Shown here one piece after another: positions 52,248 to 63,879 of a stretch of 64,000 nucleotides of DNA (position 1 is its first letter; every line of letters starts with the position of its first letter). The notes below the pieces were generated by a model, which saw only the letters and a program-made list of their open reading frames with translations, was not told where the DNA came from and did no database searches. The translations under genes and the position numbers were made by a program. Source of the stretch: Bhargavaea cecembensis (lineage in GTDB: Bacteria; Bacillota; Bacilli; Bacillales_A; Planococcaceae); NCBI RefSeq assembly GCF_000826125.2, contig NZ_LN651373.1, forward strand, positions 1,895,478 to 1,959,477, in the 5' to 3' direction.

Positions 52248-54011
52248 TTACAGGACAGAGGCATGGCCGTTGTAGATAACGCCCGCTTCGGCGTCGATCG
52301 TCAGGTCCTGACCGTCCCCGATATCGCTGACCGCGTTTTTCACGCCGACGATGACCGGGATGCCCACATTCAATCCGACGACCGCCGCGTGGCTGGTCAG
52401 TCCGCCTTCCTCGGTGATGATGCCCGCGCACTGCTCGATTGCCGGCATCATGTCCCGGTCCGTTCCGTATGTGACGATGATCTTGCCGGTCATGTCACGG
52501 GCGGTTGCCTCTTCCGCACTGCGGACGACGGCAGCCTGCCCGAAGGCGACGGCTTTCCCGATGCCCTGGCCTTTTGCCAGCAGATCGCCGATCACATGGA
52601 TTTTCATCAGGTTCGTCGTGCCGGCTTCGCCGACCGGCACGCCCGCAGTGATGATCACCACATCCCCGTGGGTGACGTATTTATGCTTGATGCTTTCTTC
52701 CACGGATATTTCCAGGATGCTGTCGATCGAGGACACGCGTTCGCCGACAATCGGATACACGCCCCAGACAAGCGTCAGCCTGCGCGAGCACCGGTCGGAA
52801 GCCGTGACGGCGATGATCGGGCAGCCAGGGCGATACTTGGCGATCATCTTGGCGGTCTGCCCGCTTTCCGTCGGTGCAAGCACAGCCTTGACGTTCAGGT
52901 TGACGGCCGTGTAAGCCGCCGCCTGGCCGATCGCCTCGGTCATGTTTCCTTCTTTTTCACGGCGCCGGCTCGAAATGACGGAACGGTAGTCAACCGCCGC
53001 CTCTGCGGTCTTGGCAATCCGGTCCATCGTCAGGACCGACTCGACCGGGTACTGGCCTGCCGCCGTTTCTCCCGACAGCATGATGGCGTCAGAGCCGTCA
53101 AGGATGGCGTTCGCCACATCGCTTGCTTCCGCGCGGGTCGGGCGCGGATTGCGCTGCATGGAATCGAGCATCTGCGTTGCCGTGATGACCGGCTTGCCGG
53201 CCTGGTTGCACTTCTCGATCATCTGCTTTTGCACAATCGGGACTTCCTCCGCCGGAATCTCCACTCCGAGATCCCCCCGGGCCACCATCAGACCGTCCGA
53301 GACGGCGATGATTGCGTCCAGATTGTCGACGCCTTCCCGGTTTTCGATTTTCGGGATGATCTGGATATGACCGCCGTCGTTGTTCTCCAGAAGATGGCGG
53401 ATTTCCATGACATCCGACGGCCTGCGGACGAATGAAGCGGCGATGAAGTCGAGGCCGTTCCGGATCCCGAACAGGATGTCATTCGCATCTTTTTCCGTGA
53501 TGCCCGGAAGCTGGACAGACACGCCGGGGACGTTGACCCCTTTTTTGTCCTTCAGGGTTCCCGCATTTTTGACGACCGTGTGGATGAGGCCTGCCGCGCG
53601 GTCGGTGCCGGTCACTTCGAGTTCGATCAGGCCGTCATCCAGCAGAATGACGGAGCCGAGATGCACATCCTCGATCAGCCGGTCGTAGGAGACGGAGAAC
53701 ACTTCATGGTTGCCGAGGACCTCGTGCATGGAGACGGCAATCTCCTGGCCGTTTTCCAGCTCGACCTTGCCGCCTTCCATTTTGTGCGTGCGGATTTCCG
53801 GGCCTTTCGTGTCGAGCAGGATGCCGACTACGCGGTTTTTCCGCTTTGCCGCTTCCCGGATATTCCGGATGCGCGAAAGGTGCTCTTCATGGTCCCCGTG
53901 CGAAAAGTTGAGGCGGGCGACGTTCATCCCCGCATCAATGAGTTTTTCCAGGGTTTCGGGCGACTCGCTCGCCGGCCCGATCGTGCATACGATTTTCGTC
54001 TTTCTCAACAT
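52248..54011 (-). CDS. pyk: Pyruvate kinase with C-terminal PEP-mobile domain
   Basis: The protein has 587 residues. ATG 54011 begins [20 protein letters not shown]. Catalytic motifs are [26 protein letters not shown] and [18 protein letters not shown]. The extra ~110 residues form the domain found in Bacillus enzymes, with [20 protein letters not shown] (the PEP-synthase mobile-domain histidine motif). It makes ATP and pyruvate from PEP. It follows pfkA by 16 bp, forming a glycolytic operon. Confidence 0.97.
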   Translation of the reverse strand: MLRKTKIVCTIGPASESPETLEKLIDAGMNVARLNFSHGDHEEHLSRIRNIREAAKRKNRVVGILLDTKGPEIRTHKMEGGKVELENGQEIAVSMHEVLGNHEVFSVSYDRLIEDVHLGSVILLDDGLIELEVTGTDRAAGLIHTVVKNAGTLKDKKGVNVPGVSVQLPGITEKDANDILFGIRNGLDFIAASFVRRPSDVMEIRHLLENNDGGHIQIIPKIENREGVDNLDAIIAVSDGLMVARGDLGVEIPAEEVPIVQKQMIEKCNQAGKPVITATQMLDSMQRNPRPTRAEASDVANAILDGSDAIMLSGETAAGQYPVESVLTMDRIAKTAEAAVDYRSVISSRRREKEGNMTEAIGQAAAYTAVNLNVKAVLAPTESGQTAKMIAKYRPGCPIIAVTASDRCSRRLTLVWGVYPIVGERVSSIDSILEISVEESIKHKYVTHGDVVIITAGVPVGEAGTTNLMKIHVIGDLLAKGQGIGKAVAFGQAAVVRSAEEATARDMTGKIIVTYGTDRDMMPAIEQCAGIITEEGGLTSHAAVVGLNVGIPVIVGVKNAVSDIGDGQDLTIDAEAGVIYNGHASVL

Positions 54012-54027
54012 GATCCGCCCCAATCCG

Positions 54028-55967
<1,940 letters not shown>

Positions 55968-55968
55968 G

Positions 55969-56829
55969 TCAGCGGGCCTCCTTTCCGTGGAACCGGATGA
56001 GCGTCGAGAGGACATGCCTCATCTCTCCCCTGTGGACGACGGCATCCAGCTGGCCGTGCTCCAGCAGGAATTCCGCCGTCTGGAAGTCTTCGGGAAGCTT
56101 TTCGCGCACCGTCTGTTCGATGACCCGGCGTCCCGCAAAGCCGATGAGCGCCTTCGGTTCGGCGAGATTGATGTCGCCGACAGAGGCGAAGCTTGCGGAA
56201 ACCCCGCCCGTCGTCGGATGGGTCATGACCGAGATGAAGAGAAGTCCCCGGTCCGCATGCCGCGACAAGGCGACGCTCGTCTTTGCCATCTGCATGAGTG
56301 ACAAGACGCCTTCCTGCATGCGCGCTCCGCCGCTTGCCGTGAAGATCATGAACGGGATGCCTTCCTCCGTTGCCCTTTCAACCGCACGAGTGATTTTTTC
56401 GCCGACTACCGATCCCATGGAACCCATTCGGAAATGGGCATCCATGATGGCGACGGCCGTCCGCCTGCCGTCAATTTCCCCGATTCCGGTCAGGACCGCT
56501 TCATTCAGGCCGGTCTTTTCAACGTCCGCGTTCACTTTTTCCGTGTAGGACGGGAAGTTCAGCGGGTTCGAGGTTTTCAGGTCTTCATCCATCGGGCTGA
56601 ACGACTCCTCATCGAAGAGGCAGTCGACCCGCTCCCAAGCGGTCATCTTCATGTGATGATCGCAATTCGGGCACACTTTATTGCATTTCAGAAGATCTTT
56701 CGTCAGGATGATCTTCTTGCACTCCGGGCACTTCGTCATGATGCCCTCCGGCACGTCCTTTGAAGCTTCGGACGGAACCGTATAATAGCGTTTCTTGTTT
56801 TTCTTGAACATCTCTCGGATGATGGCCAA
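55969..56829 (-). CDS. accD: Acetyl-CoA carboxylase carboxyltransferase subunit beta
   Basis: The protein has 286 residues. TTG 56829 follows AAAGGGGGAAC and gives [20 protein letters not shown], matching the AccD N-terminus; the longer frame has no site. The zinc ribbon is CPECKK...CNKVCPNC at ~36-58. The CT domain has [20 protein letters not shown] and [20 protein letters not shown]. It forms the A2D2 transferase with AccA. Confidence 0.96.
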   Translation of the reverse strand: MAIIREMFKKNKKRYYTVPSEASKDVPEGIMTKCPECKKIILTKDLLKCNKVCPNCDHHMKMTAWERVDCLFDEESFSPMDEDLKTSNPLNFPSYTEKVNADVEKTGLNEAVLTGIGEIDGRRTAVAIMDAHFRMGSMGSVVGEKITRAVERATEEGIPFMIFTASGGARMQEGVLSLMQMAKTSVALSRHADRGLLFISVMTHPTTGGVSASFASVGDINLAEPKALIGFAGRRVIEQTVREKLPEDFQTAEFLLEHGQLDAVVHRGEMRHVLSTLIRFHGKEAR

Positions 56830-56842
56830 TTCTGTTCCCCCT

Positions 56843-57481
56843 TTACCCGTGTACCATTCCGGCCCAGCGCGTGTAGGCATCCGCCGCAGCCGCGCTGTTG
56901 CCATTTTTGATGGCCAGGATCATTTCTCGGATGACGGGCCGCTCCGGCGGTTCCGCGTCTCCTTCATATGGTGTTTTCGCATAGGCATTCAATAAGTACC
57001 AGATTTTCAATGAAAGCCGGTTCCCGGCAGCGACGAGGATTTCCCGGATGATATCCTCCCGCCGGACCGGACGATCCGATGACACTGCCGCTTCCAGGCT
57101 GTCCCATAACGGAAGCTCCCGGATTTCCGGGCCGGCCGCCGCCCGCTGCACCGCATCCTTTTCATGGATCTGCATGGTCAGGCGGACATCTTCGAGGGAT
57201 TTCGGCTCCTGCATGATGAAGGCCGCCAGCACATCCACGAGCTGGTGCTGACGGTAATCCGACAGAAATGTGCCTTCGCCGCGCCTCGTCTCGATGAGGC
57301 CCAGCAGCTCCAGGCTCCGGAGTGCTTCCCTGATGGTCGAGCGCCCGGCGCCGAGCCTTTCTGCCAGAACCCGTTCCGACGGCAGTTTTTCACCTGTCCG
57401 GATATTCTCATTCCGGATGAGCGTGCGCAATTCCTGCACGATTTCAAGAAACATCTTCCGGGACGGTTTTGTCTCCTCCAT
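56843..57481 (-). CDS. GntR/FadR-subfamily transcriptional regulator
   Basis: This 212-residue protein starts at ATG 57481 after AGAAGGAGCGCGAGG. The GntR winged helix covers ~10-75 ([40 protein letters not shown]). An FCD-type helical effector domain follows but is short (~130 residues). It lies 13 bp ahead of accD, so it may be autoregulatory and control accDA. The effector is unknown. Confidence 0.88.
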   Translation of the reverse strand: MEETKPSRKMFLEIVQELRTLIRNENIRTGEKLPSERVLAERLGAGRSTIREALRSLELLGLIETRRGEGTFLSDYRQHQLVDVLAAFIMQEPKSLEDVRLTMQIHEKDAVQRAAAGPEIRELPLWDSLEAAVSSDRPVRREDIIREILVAAGNRLSLKIWYLLNAYAKTPYEGDAEPPERPVIREMILAIKNGNSAAAADAYTRWAGMVHG

Positions 57482-57595
57482 CCTCGCGCTCCTTCTATTC
57501 CAGTTATTTGAAAGTGGTCTGACCACTCATTGTTCAAGCATAACGCAAAGGAAAAAATGAGTAAAGAAAAAACTGTACAGTCGACTGTACAGTTT

Positions 57596-60500
57596 CTAGC
57601 CGTCCAGCTGCTTGACGACGAGCTGGATCCGGCCGTTGCGGCGCTCTGAAGTGCCCGAGGCGACGACGCCCGCCCCTTCGGCGAGCAGCCGGTTGAACTT
57701 TGTATATTCACCCGGGAAGAGCGTGCACGGCATCTCCCCCGTGTCGTCCTGCAGGGTCAGAAACGCCATCGCTTCTCCCTTCTTCGTCCGGATCCGCTTG
57801 ATGTCGAGGATGATGCCGGCAACCGTCAGCCTGCCTGAAGGCCTGTCAAGAGAGCCGATGTCGGCGAATTCCCCGGGCCGTTCCTGCTTGAGCCTTGCCG
57901 ACGGGTGTTCGGACAGGTAAAACCCGAGCACTTCCCGCTCATACTGGAGCCGCAGGGAGTCCGGCAGCTCTCCGGCTTTGGAATATTTCTGGCGGCCGAA
58001 CGTATCCGGATCACCGCCGAACAAGTCTTCATCCTCATCCGGCCGGACCAGTTCCGCGTAGGACTCCGCCGCGCCGATCGAAGCGAGCAGCACCGCCCGG
58101 TCGGGATGGAATTCATCCAGCGCCCCCGCCTTTGCGAGCGGTTCGACGGCGGACCGCGTGAAGTGGACGGCCGAAAGCGCCGCCGCCATCTCGAAGAGGT
58201 CGTCCCATTTTCCAGACCGCTTCCTCACGTCAAGGAGCTTCCGGATGAACGGCGAGGGGACCCCCTTCACGGCGGAGAGACCCAGGCGGATCGCCCCGGC
58301 CTCAACCCGGCAGGCATACCCGCTCCGGAGGACGGACGGCGGAAGGATGACGAGCCCTTTCCTCCTCGCCTCCATGACGATCCTGGAAGTCCGGTCCGGA
58401 TCTCCGGAAGACTGGGACAAAAGCGCCGCATAGAAATAAGCAGGTTCATTCGCCTTAAGCCAGGCGAGCCGGAAGGAGATGAGCGAATAAGCGACTGCGT
58501 GGCTTTTCGGAAAGCCGTAATCCGCAAATTTCACGATGTACTCATACACCTTGAGCGCCGCGTTGCGGTCATGGCCGAGCCCGGCGGCTCCCTCAAGGAA
58601 ATGGTCGCGCTCCCGCTCAAGCACGTCGCGTTTCTTTTTGCTGACTGCCCGGCGGAGAATATCCGCCTCTCCCATCGAAAAGCCGGCCATGCGGACCGCA
58701 ATCTGCATGATCTGTTCCTGATAAACGATGATTCCGTATGTTTCTGCCAGCACCGGGTCGACGTCCGGATGGATGGACGGGACCGGTTCACGGCCGTGCA
58801 TTCTCCGTTCGAAAACCGGGATGTTCTCCATCGGGCCCGGCCGATACAGGGCGGTGATCGCGTAAATGTCCCGGAAACTGCCCGGCCTGAGCCTGCGGAG
58901 CGTATCCCGCATCCCGTCTGATTCGAACTGGAAGATCCCGGTCATGTCGCCCTCCTGGAAAAGACGGATGGCGGCGGGATCATCGAGCGGAATCCGTTCG
59001 AAGTCGAGGAATTCGTTCCGGTCATGGAAGATCATGGCGCGCATCCGTTCGAGCAGCGTCAGGTTCCGGAGGCCGAGAAAGTCCATTTTCAGGAGTCCGC
59101 GCTCTTCGACCTCCTTCATCGGCCACTGGGTGAGCCAGACGCCGTCCGACCCGGCCTCGACCGGCACCGCCTCAATCAGCGGGACAGGAGACAGGACGAC
59201 GCCCGCCGCGTGGGTCGAGGCGTTCCGCGGGATTCCCTCAATTGCCAGCGCGGCCTTCAGCCATTTCCGGCGCATCGGCTCCTCTCCTGCCCACTCCGCC
59301 AGGGGAGAGCCCGGCTCCGCCGCACGGGCGAGAGTTGTTCCCGGCCGGCTCGGGATCATCTTCGATATGTTCCGCTGTTCCTCTTCGGGGAAGCCGAAGA
59401 TCCGGGCAGTGCTCCGGGCGGCGGCCTTGGCGGAAAGCGTCCCGAATGTAATGATCTGCGCGACATATTCCCGCCCGTATTTATGAGCCACATACTTGAT
59501 CACTTCGTGGCGCCGGTGGTCGGCAAAGTCCACATCGATATCCGGCATCGTCACCCGCTCGGGATTCAGGAATCGCTCGAAGATCAAACCGTATTCGAGC
59601 GGATCGACGTCTGTGATCCCGAGTGAAAATGCTACGAGAGAGCCTGCGGAGGAGCCCCGCCCCGGTCCCGTCAGGATTCCTTTCGATTCCGCAAAGGCGA
59701 TAAAATCCGCGACGATCAGGAAGTAATCGGAGTAGCCCATCTCGGCGATGACCCCGAGCTCATGTTCAAGCCGCTCTCGGTAATCGGGCGGAACCTCCCC
59801 GATCCGGCGGCCGAGGCCGGCGAGACAATCGGCGCGGAGACGCTCGTCCGCGGTCTGCTCCCCTTCAATCGGAAATGCCGGCATCAGTCTTTCCGGGGCG
59901 GGCATCGTGTCCGCGCAGGAGAGAAGAAATTCGGCAGAGGCCTCGACCCATTCCGGCCGGTCGCCGAAACGCGCGGCCAGCTCGCCTTCCGTCGGCAGGG
60001 ATGCTTCGGGGTCTTCACCCTCTCCCGCTTCCGAAAGCTTTTCACCTTGCGCGATGAGGCGTGCCACCCGGAAGGCGAATGCCTCTTCGCGGCCGACATA
60101 CCGGGCAACGGACACCGCACAGATCGGGACCCCGAACGTCTCCGCAAACGAGACGAACGCCGGTTCCGACGGATGCGGATGGCTTCCGCGCCTGGAAATC
60201 CCTGCGATCATCCGCCCGGTTCCGACCGCCTCCAGCACATCCTGCATGGCCAAAACCGGATCCCCCTCCTCCATGGAGGCGGGATCCGGCACGAACAGGC
60301 AGCCTTCCCTGTATCCCTTCGCCCACTGGAGCGGAAGGGCAGAACGTTCCTGGACGGAGAGCGCGCTCGTGATTTTGACGAGGTTGCGGTATCCCCGGTC
60401 ATCTTTCGCGTAGATGAAAGCCGGGAGTTCCCCCGTCTCTGCGGCGATCCGGACCGAAAGGCCGATCACCGGGCGGATGCCCGCCGCCCGCATGGCCTTG

Positions 60501-60649
60501 GCGAACGGGAGGGCGCCGTACAGACGGGTGTTGACGAGCCCGGCTGCGGCGGCACCTCTTTCTTTCAGCGCGGCGGCGAGCCGCTCCGTCCGGATGAGGC
60601 TCTGGAGCGGATCATCAGAAGTCATGATTTGTCCCAATCCGAATGCCAT
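57596..60649 (-). CDS. dnaE: DNA polymerase III alpha subunit DnaE with a degenerate PHP domain
   Basis: The protein has 1017 residues. ATG 60649 follows AAGGGGGTGAGGGG. The polymerase core is intact: GPGRGSSAGSLVAFSLG and MPDIDVDFADHRRHEVI supply the catalytic aspartates. A helix-hairpin-helix and a C-terminal OB fold (LTVAGIILDIKRIRTKKGEA) follow. The N-terminal PHP domain keeps YGALPFAKAMRAAGIRPVIG but lacks the HxHxxYS opening and the later NDVHYL-type histidine (here CAVSVARYVG). At 1017 it is ~100 shorter than B. subtilis DnaE. It extends RNA primers on the lagging strand. Confidence 0.96.
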   Translation of the reverse strand: MAFGLGQIMTSDDPLQSLIRTERLAAALKERGAAAAGLVNTRLYGALPFAKAMRAAGIRPVIGLSVRIAAETGELPAFIYAKDDRGYRNLVKITSALSVQERSALPLQWAKGYREGCLFVPDPASMEEGDPVLAMQDVLEAVGTGRMIAGISRRGSHPHPSEPAFVSFAETFGVPICAVSVARYVGREEAFAFRVARLIAQGEKLSEAGEGEDPEASLPTEGELAARFGDRPEWVEASAEFLLSCADTMPAPERLMPAFPIEGEQTADERLRADCLAGLGRRIGEVPPDYRERLEHELGVIAEMGYSDYFLIVADFIAFAESKGILTGPGRGSSAGSLVAFSLGITDVDPLEYGLIFERFLNPERVTMPDIDVDFADHRRHEVIKYVAHKYGREYVAQIITFGTLSAKAAARSTARIFGFPEEEQRNISKMIPSRPGTTLARAAEPGSPLAEWAGEEPMRRKWLKAALAIEGIPRNASTHAAGVVLSPVPLIEAVPVEAGSDGVWLTQWPMKEVEERGLLKMDFLGLRNLTLLERMRAMIFHDRNEFLDFERIPLDDPAAIRLFQEGDMTGIFQFESDGMRDTLRRLRPGSFRDIYAITALYRPGPMENIPVFERRMHGREPVPSIHPDVDPVLAETYGIIVYQEQIMQIAVRMAGFSMGEADILRRAVSKKKRDVLERERDHFLEGAAGLGHDRNAALKVYEYIVKFADYGFPKSHAVAYSLISFRLAWLKANEPAYFYAALLSQSSGDPDRTSRIVMEARRKGLVILPPSVLRSGYACRVEAGAIRLGLSAVKGVPSPFIRKLLDVRKRSGKWDDLFEMAAALSAVHFTRSAVEPLAKAGALDEFHPDRAVLLASIGAAESYAELVRPDEDEDLFGGDPDTFGRQKYSKAGELPDSLRLQYEREVLGFYLSEHPSARLKQERPGEFADIGSLDRPSGRLTVAGIILDIKRIRTKKGEAMAFLTLQDDTGEMPCTLFPGEYTKFNRLLAEGAGVVASGTSERRNGRIQLVVKQLDG

Positions 60650-60665
60650 CCCCTCACCCCCTTCA

Positions 60666-61601
60666 CTATCGGCAGATTTCGCGGAGCGCCTGCGCCGCCT
60701 CTTCCGCCGTTGCCCAGTCTTTCGCGGATGCACCGGCAGCCAGCGCATGGCCCCCGCCTCCGAACCGCTTGGCGATCGTGTTGACGACCGGCCCCTTGGA
60801 ACGGAAACGAAGCCGGATCTGATCCGGTTCCTCCACTTTGAACAGCCAGGCCTTGATGCCTTTCACGATACCGGGTGCCCCGACCAGCTTTGCCGTGTCC
60901 TCCGGCGTCACGCCGAACCGCTCCATCGTTTCGGACGTGATGCGGATGACGGCCGCCCCGTTTTCATCCATCTCCATATTTTGATAGATGTAGCCGTTCA
61001 GCTTGAGAAGCGCGGCATCCATCTCGAACATGGAATCATACAGGGCCGTCCTGTCAAAGTCATGGCTGATCAGATCCGCCGCCGCCCGGAATGTGTCCGG
61101 AGAGGCGGAAGGATAGACGAAACGTCCGGTGTCGCCGACGATGCCCGCAAACAGAAGCCGGGCGGCAACGTCGGTCAGCGTCCATCCGCGGTAAGCCGCC
61201 CCTTCCCTCGCCAGGTCATAAATCATCTCGCTGGTCGAGCTCATCGCGGGGAGGACCCATCTCATATCCCCGTATCGGTCTTCATCCGGATGATGGTCGA
61301 TTTTCAAAAGCTCTGCTCCTTCGCGGTACCGGCAACCGTCGATCCTCTCCGTATTGGCGGTGTCGGTCACGATGACGAGGGCGCCCTCATAGGCTCCGCC
61401 GGGAACAAGTTCCGGACGGCCCAGGTATCCGAGTGACGGATCATGGGTGCCGGCGGCGAAAACCCGTTTCTCCGGATAATTGGCCCGGATCAGTTCTTTC
61501 AGGCCGAGCTGGGAACCGTACGCATCCGGATCCGGCCTGACATGCCGGTGGATGATAATGGTTTCGTATTGTTCGAGTTTGTCGATGATTTGTCGCTTCA
61601 T
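60666..61601 (-). CDS. nrnA: NrnA: nanoRNase / pAp phosphatase (DHH family)
   Basis: The protein has 311 residues. ATG 61601 (MKRQIIDKLEQYETIIIHRH) follows GGAGGCAAAATCCC. DHH motifs are HRHVRPDPDAYGSQLGL, VTDTANTERID, KIDHHPDEDRYGD and the DHHA1 loop RFGGGGHALAAGAS. It degrades 2-5-nt RNA and dephosphorylates pAp. It lies 16 bp ahead of dnaE; in B. subtilis the pair is separated by ytrI or adjacent. Confidence 0.96.
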   Translation of the reverse strand: MKRQIIDKLEQYETIIIHRHVRPDPDAYGSQLGLKELIRANYPEKRVFAAGTHDPSLGYLGRPELVPGGAYEGALVIVTDTANTERIDGCRYREGAELLKIDHHPDEDRYGDMRWVLPAMSSTSEMIYDLAREGAAYRGWTLTDVAARLLFAGIVGDTGRFVYPSASPDTFRAAADLISHDFDRTALYDSMFEMDAALLKLNGYIYQNMEMDENGAAVIRITSETMERFGVTPEDTAKLVGAPGIVKGIKAWLFKVEEPDQIRLRFRSKGPVVNTIAKRFGGGGHALAAGASAKDWATAEEAAQALREICR

Positions 61602-61694
61602 GGGATTTTGCCTCCAGAATCGGTGATTTCCGTTCGCTTTCAGGCCGGATCCGATATACAATAAGGACAGTTTTGCTTGCAACGGAGGGATTTA

Positions 61695-62000
61695 ATGAAT
61701 ATTGTGCTCATTGCGCTGATCGTCTTTTCCGCGATCGCGTATCTTTACTTTAAGACGAAGCAGTTCCGGACAACGCTCACCGCCCAGCGGAAGTACTTCT
61801 CGAGCAGCGCATCGGCAGCGCTCGGTGCCCTGCTCATCACGTTTGGCGCCAACCAGCTGTTCCTTTTCCGCGGCGCGGCGACTTACATCATTTCGGCAAT
61901 TTTTATCTTGCTCGGGCTTTATGTATTTATTTTCAATATGAAGGCCCGCCGCCATTACGCCGGTTTCCTGGAGGAGGAGCGGCGCCTGAACGAAAAGTGA
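61695..62000 (+). CDS. ytpI: YtpI-like small membrane protein
   Basis: This 101-residue protein starts at ATG 61695 after CGGAGGG. It has three helices (MNIVLIALIVFSAIAYLYFK, SAALGALLITFGANQLFLFR, YIISAIFILLGLYVFIFNMK). YtpI in B. subtilis has the same size and place between nrnA and ytoI. Function unknown. Confidence 0.9.
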   Translation: MNIVLIALIVFSAIAYLYFKTKQFRTTLTAQRKYFSSSASAALGALLITFGANQLFLFRGAATYIISAIFILLGLYVFIFNMKARRHYAGFLEEERRLNEK

Positions 62001-62027
62001 TGCACGTTGAGTGCATCACTTTTTTTA
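61993..62027. terminator. Bidirectional terminator between ytpI and ytoI
   Basis: AAAAGTGATGCAC / GTGCATCACTTTT perfect arms with a T-run. Confidence 0.88.
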
Positions 62028-63332
62028 TCGTTCAAACACCTGGAACATCATCATCGCTTTGCCGACGAGCATCTCTCCGCTATAGACGGTGAAGTCCATC
62101 TTCGCAAAGTGGCGGCTCATGTCGAGAAGTTCCGGCTCCACGCGGATTTCGCTTCCAAGCTGCACGTGTTTCATGAAGTAGACCGTCATGTTCTCGACGA
62201 CGCTTTCCCCGCGCTTGCGCCGTTTCAGCAGATGGTCGGCAGACTCCGACAGCATGATCGTCAGGGCCCCGTGGGAAAGCGAGCCGAGGGGGTTCGTCAT
62301 CCTCGGGGTCACCGTAAACTTGAAGGAAGACTCCCCGTCAGGCCCGTCTTCCATCTGGGAACGGACGAGGTCTTCCATCGTCTCCCCCTGATGAGGCTGG
62401 CGCTGGGCCACCTGGAGGGCCTTCAAAACGTCCTGCCGGCTGATCACGCCGCGGAGGATATCTCCCGATGAGACGACCGGCATGAGGTCGATGCCTTCCC
62501 AGATCATCCGGTGCGCGGCGGAAGCGACGCTCATCTTCATGTTCGCCGAGATCGGCTTTTGCGTCATGACCCGCTCGATCGGCACACTGCCGTCGGTTCC
62601 GATGACGTCCTTGGCCGTCACGATGCCGACGAGCCGGCCGTTTTTCGTCGTGACGGGAAATGCCCCGTGCGAGGTCGTGCGGTTGCTCGCATGAAAGTCC
62701 GAAACATGGTCGCCGACGTCCAGCGTGGCGGTCACGTCAACGGGAACGACAATGTCCTCGACAAGCAGAATCTCCTTTTCGATCAGCTGGTCGTAGATGG
62801 CGCGGTTGATCATCGTCGCCACCGTAAAGGTGTCATAACTCGTCGAAATGACGGGCAGCTCCACTTCATCCGCCAGCTTCTTCACTTCTTCGGACGCATC
62901 GAACCCGCCCGTGATCAGGACGGCCGCTCCGGCCTTCAGTGCATTGCCATGGACTTTCAGCCGGTTTCCGACAATGAGCAGGCTTCCCGGATCGGTGTAG
63001 CGCATCATGTCTTCCATCTGCATCGCGCCGATGACGAATTTGGTGAGTGTCTTATGCAGCCCGTCGCGTCCGCCGAGCACCTGCCCGTCGACGATGTTCA
63101 CAACTTCCGCGAACGTGAGCCGCTCGATGTTCTCTTTTCGTTTCTGTTCAATCCGGATCGTCCCGACCCGCTCGATCGTATTGACCAGTTTGCGGTTTTC
63201 CGCTTCCTTGATGGCGCGGTAGGCCGTCCCCTCGCTCACGCTCATCTCCCGGGCGATCCGGCGGACGGAAATCTTGTCCCCGACCGGAAGGCCCTCGATG
63301 AAGCGCAGGATCAATTCATGTTTTGTTGCCAC
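62025..63332 (-). CDS. ytoI: YtoI: HTH-DRTGG-CBS-hotdog regulator
   Basis: The protein has 435 residues. GTG 63332 follows AAAAAGGTGACGAC. Domain order: an N-terminal winged helix (ISVRRIAREMSVSEGTAYRA), DRTGG domain (RLTFAEVVNIVDGQVLGGRD), two CBS domains (GAFPVTTKNGRLVGIVTAKD and LMPVVSSGDILRGVISRQDV) and a C-terminal hotdog (PLGSLSHGALTIMLSESAD). It probably senses an adenine nucleotide. The target is unknown. Confidence 0.92.
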   Translation of the reverse strand: MATKHELILRFIEGLPVGDKISVRRIAREMSVSEGTAYRAIKEAENRKLVNTIERVGTIRIEQKRKENIERLTFAEVVNIVDGQVLGGRDGLHKTLTKFVIGAMQMEDMMRYTDPGSLLIVGNRLKVHGNALKAGAAVLITGGFDASEEVKKLADEVELPVISTSYDTFTVATMINRAIYDQLIEKEILLVEDIVVPVDVTATLDVGDHVSDFHASNRTTSHGAFPVTTKNGRLVGIVTAKDVIGTDGSVPIERVMTQKPISANMKMSVASAAHRMIWEGIDLMPVVSSGDILRGVISRQDVLKALQVAQRQPHQGETMEDLVRSQMEDGPDGESSFKFTVTPRMTNPLGSLSHGALTIMLSESADHLLKRRKRGESVVENMTVYFMKHVQLGSEIRVEPELLDMSRHFAKMDFTVYSGEMLVGKAMMMFQVFER

Positions 63333-63452
63333 GTCGTCACCTTTTTCCCAACCGATTTCTAACACCATCTTACCACAACTAAAGCGGAGGGCGGTTGGTC
63401 AGGGGCGACAGGCATCAGACGGTCTGCGGGAAAAGTGAATGTGATTACAATC

Positions 63453-63536
63453 GGCTGTCCTCCGATAACACTCAGCCCTGTTCCGATTACACTCGGGTGC
63501 CTTCCGCTTACACTCAAGCCCACTCCGATTACACTC
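63453..63536. repeat. 21-bp tandem repeat array, four units (family 1)
   Basis: On the minus strand each unit reads GAGTGTAATCGGAG plus tail. CTGCGGGAAAAGT (63424-63436) lies 16 bp to the left, and CTCATCAAG lies to the right, as in the related arrays. Confidence 0.92.
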
Positions 63537-63665
63537 GCCTCATCAAGCGCCAAATTATGCCCAATTCTCTGTGGATTTTATTCTTCGATTGGTGAACATC
63601 CTCTGATTTTCCCGGCTGGAGAAGATATTTGATAACGCACCGGGGATTTACGCCGGCAACAGGAT

Positions 63666-63759
63666 GAGTCGTCCGGATTCGCCCTTGAGTCGTCCGCTTC
63701 CGGGCCCGAGTCGGTCGGATCCCGGCCTGAGTCGTCCGCTTTCGCCCCCGAGTCGTCCA
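63666..63759. repeat. 21-bp tandem repeat array, 4.5 units (GAGTCGTCC type)
   Basis: GAGTCGTCCG recurs at 63666, 63687, 63708 (as GAGTCGGTCG), 63729 and 63750, an exact 21-bp period. Tails are C/G-rich (CGCCC or CGGGCC). Confidence 0.92.
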
Positions 63760-63838
63760 GGTTTTTATTTCCATCGGCATGTCGCCGGATAAACAGCCAA
63801 ACTTTCCCGCACTCCCCTTCGAAACTAGGCATGACGAA

Positions 63839-63863
63839 GGCCGGCAGTCCGCTGCCGGCCTTC
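63839..63863 (-). terminator. Hairpin downstream of ytkL
   Basis: AAGGCCGGCAG / CTGCCGGCCTT 11-bp arms with a 3-4-base loop. The T-tract is weak on the minus strand. Confidence 0.6.
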
Positions 63864-63879
63864 CAAAGACTTAATGATC

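Larger units (their letters stand above)
63333..63838. other. Intergenic interval with two 21-bp arrays
   Basis: No gene found between ytoI and ytkL. It holds a family-1 array (63453-63536) and a distinct GAGTCGTCC array (63666-63759), separated by ~130 bp of A/T-richer sequence. Confidence 0.8.
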
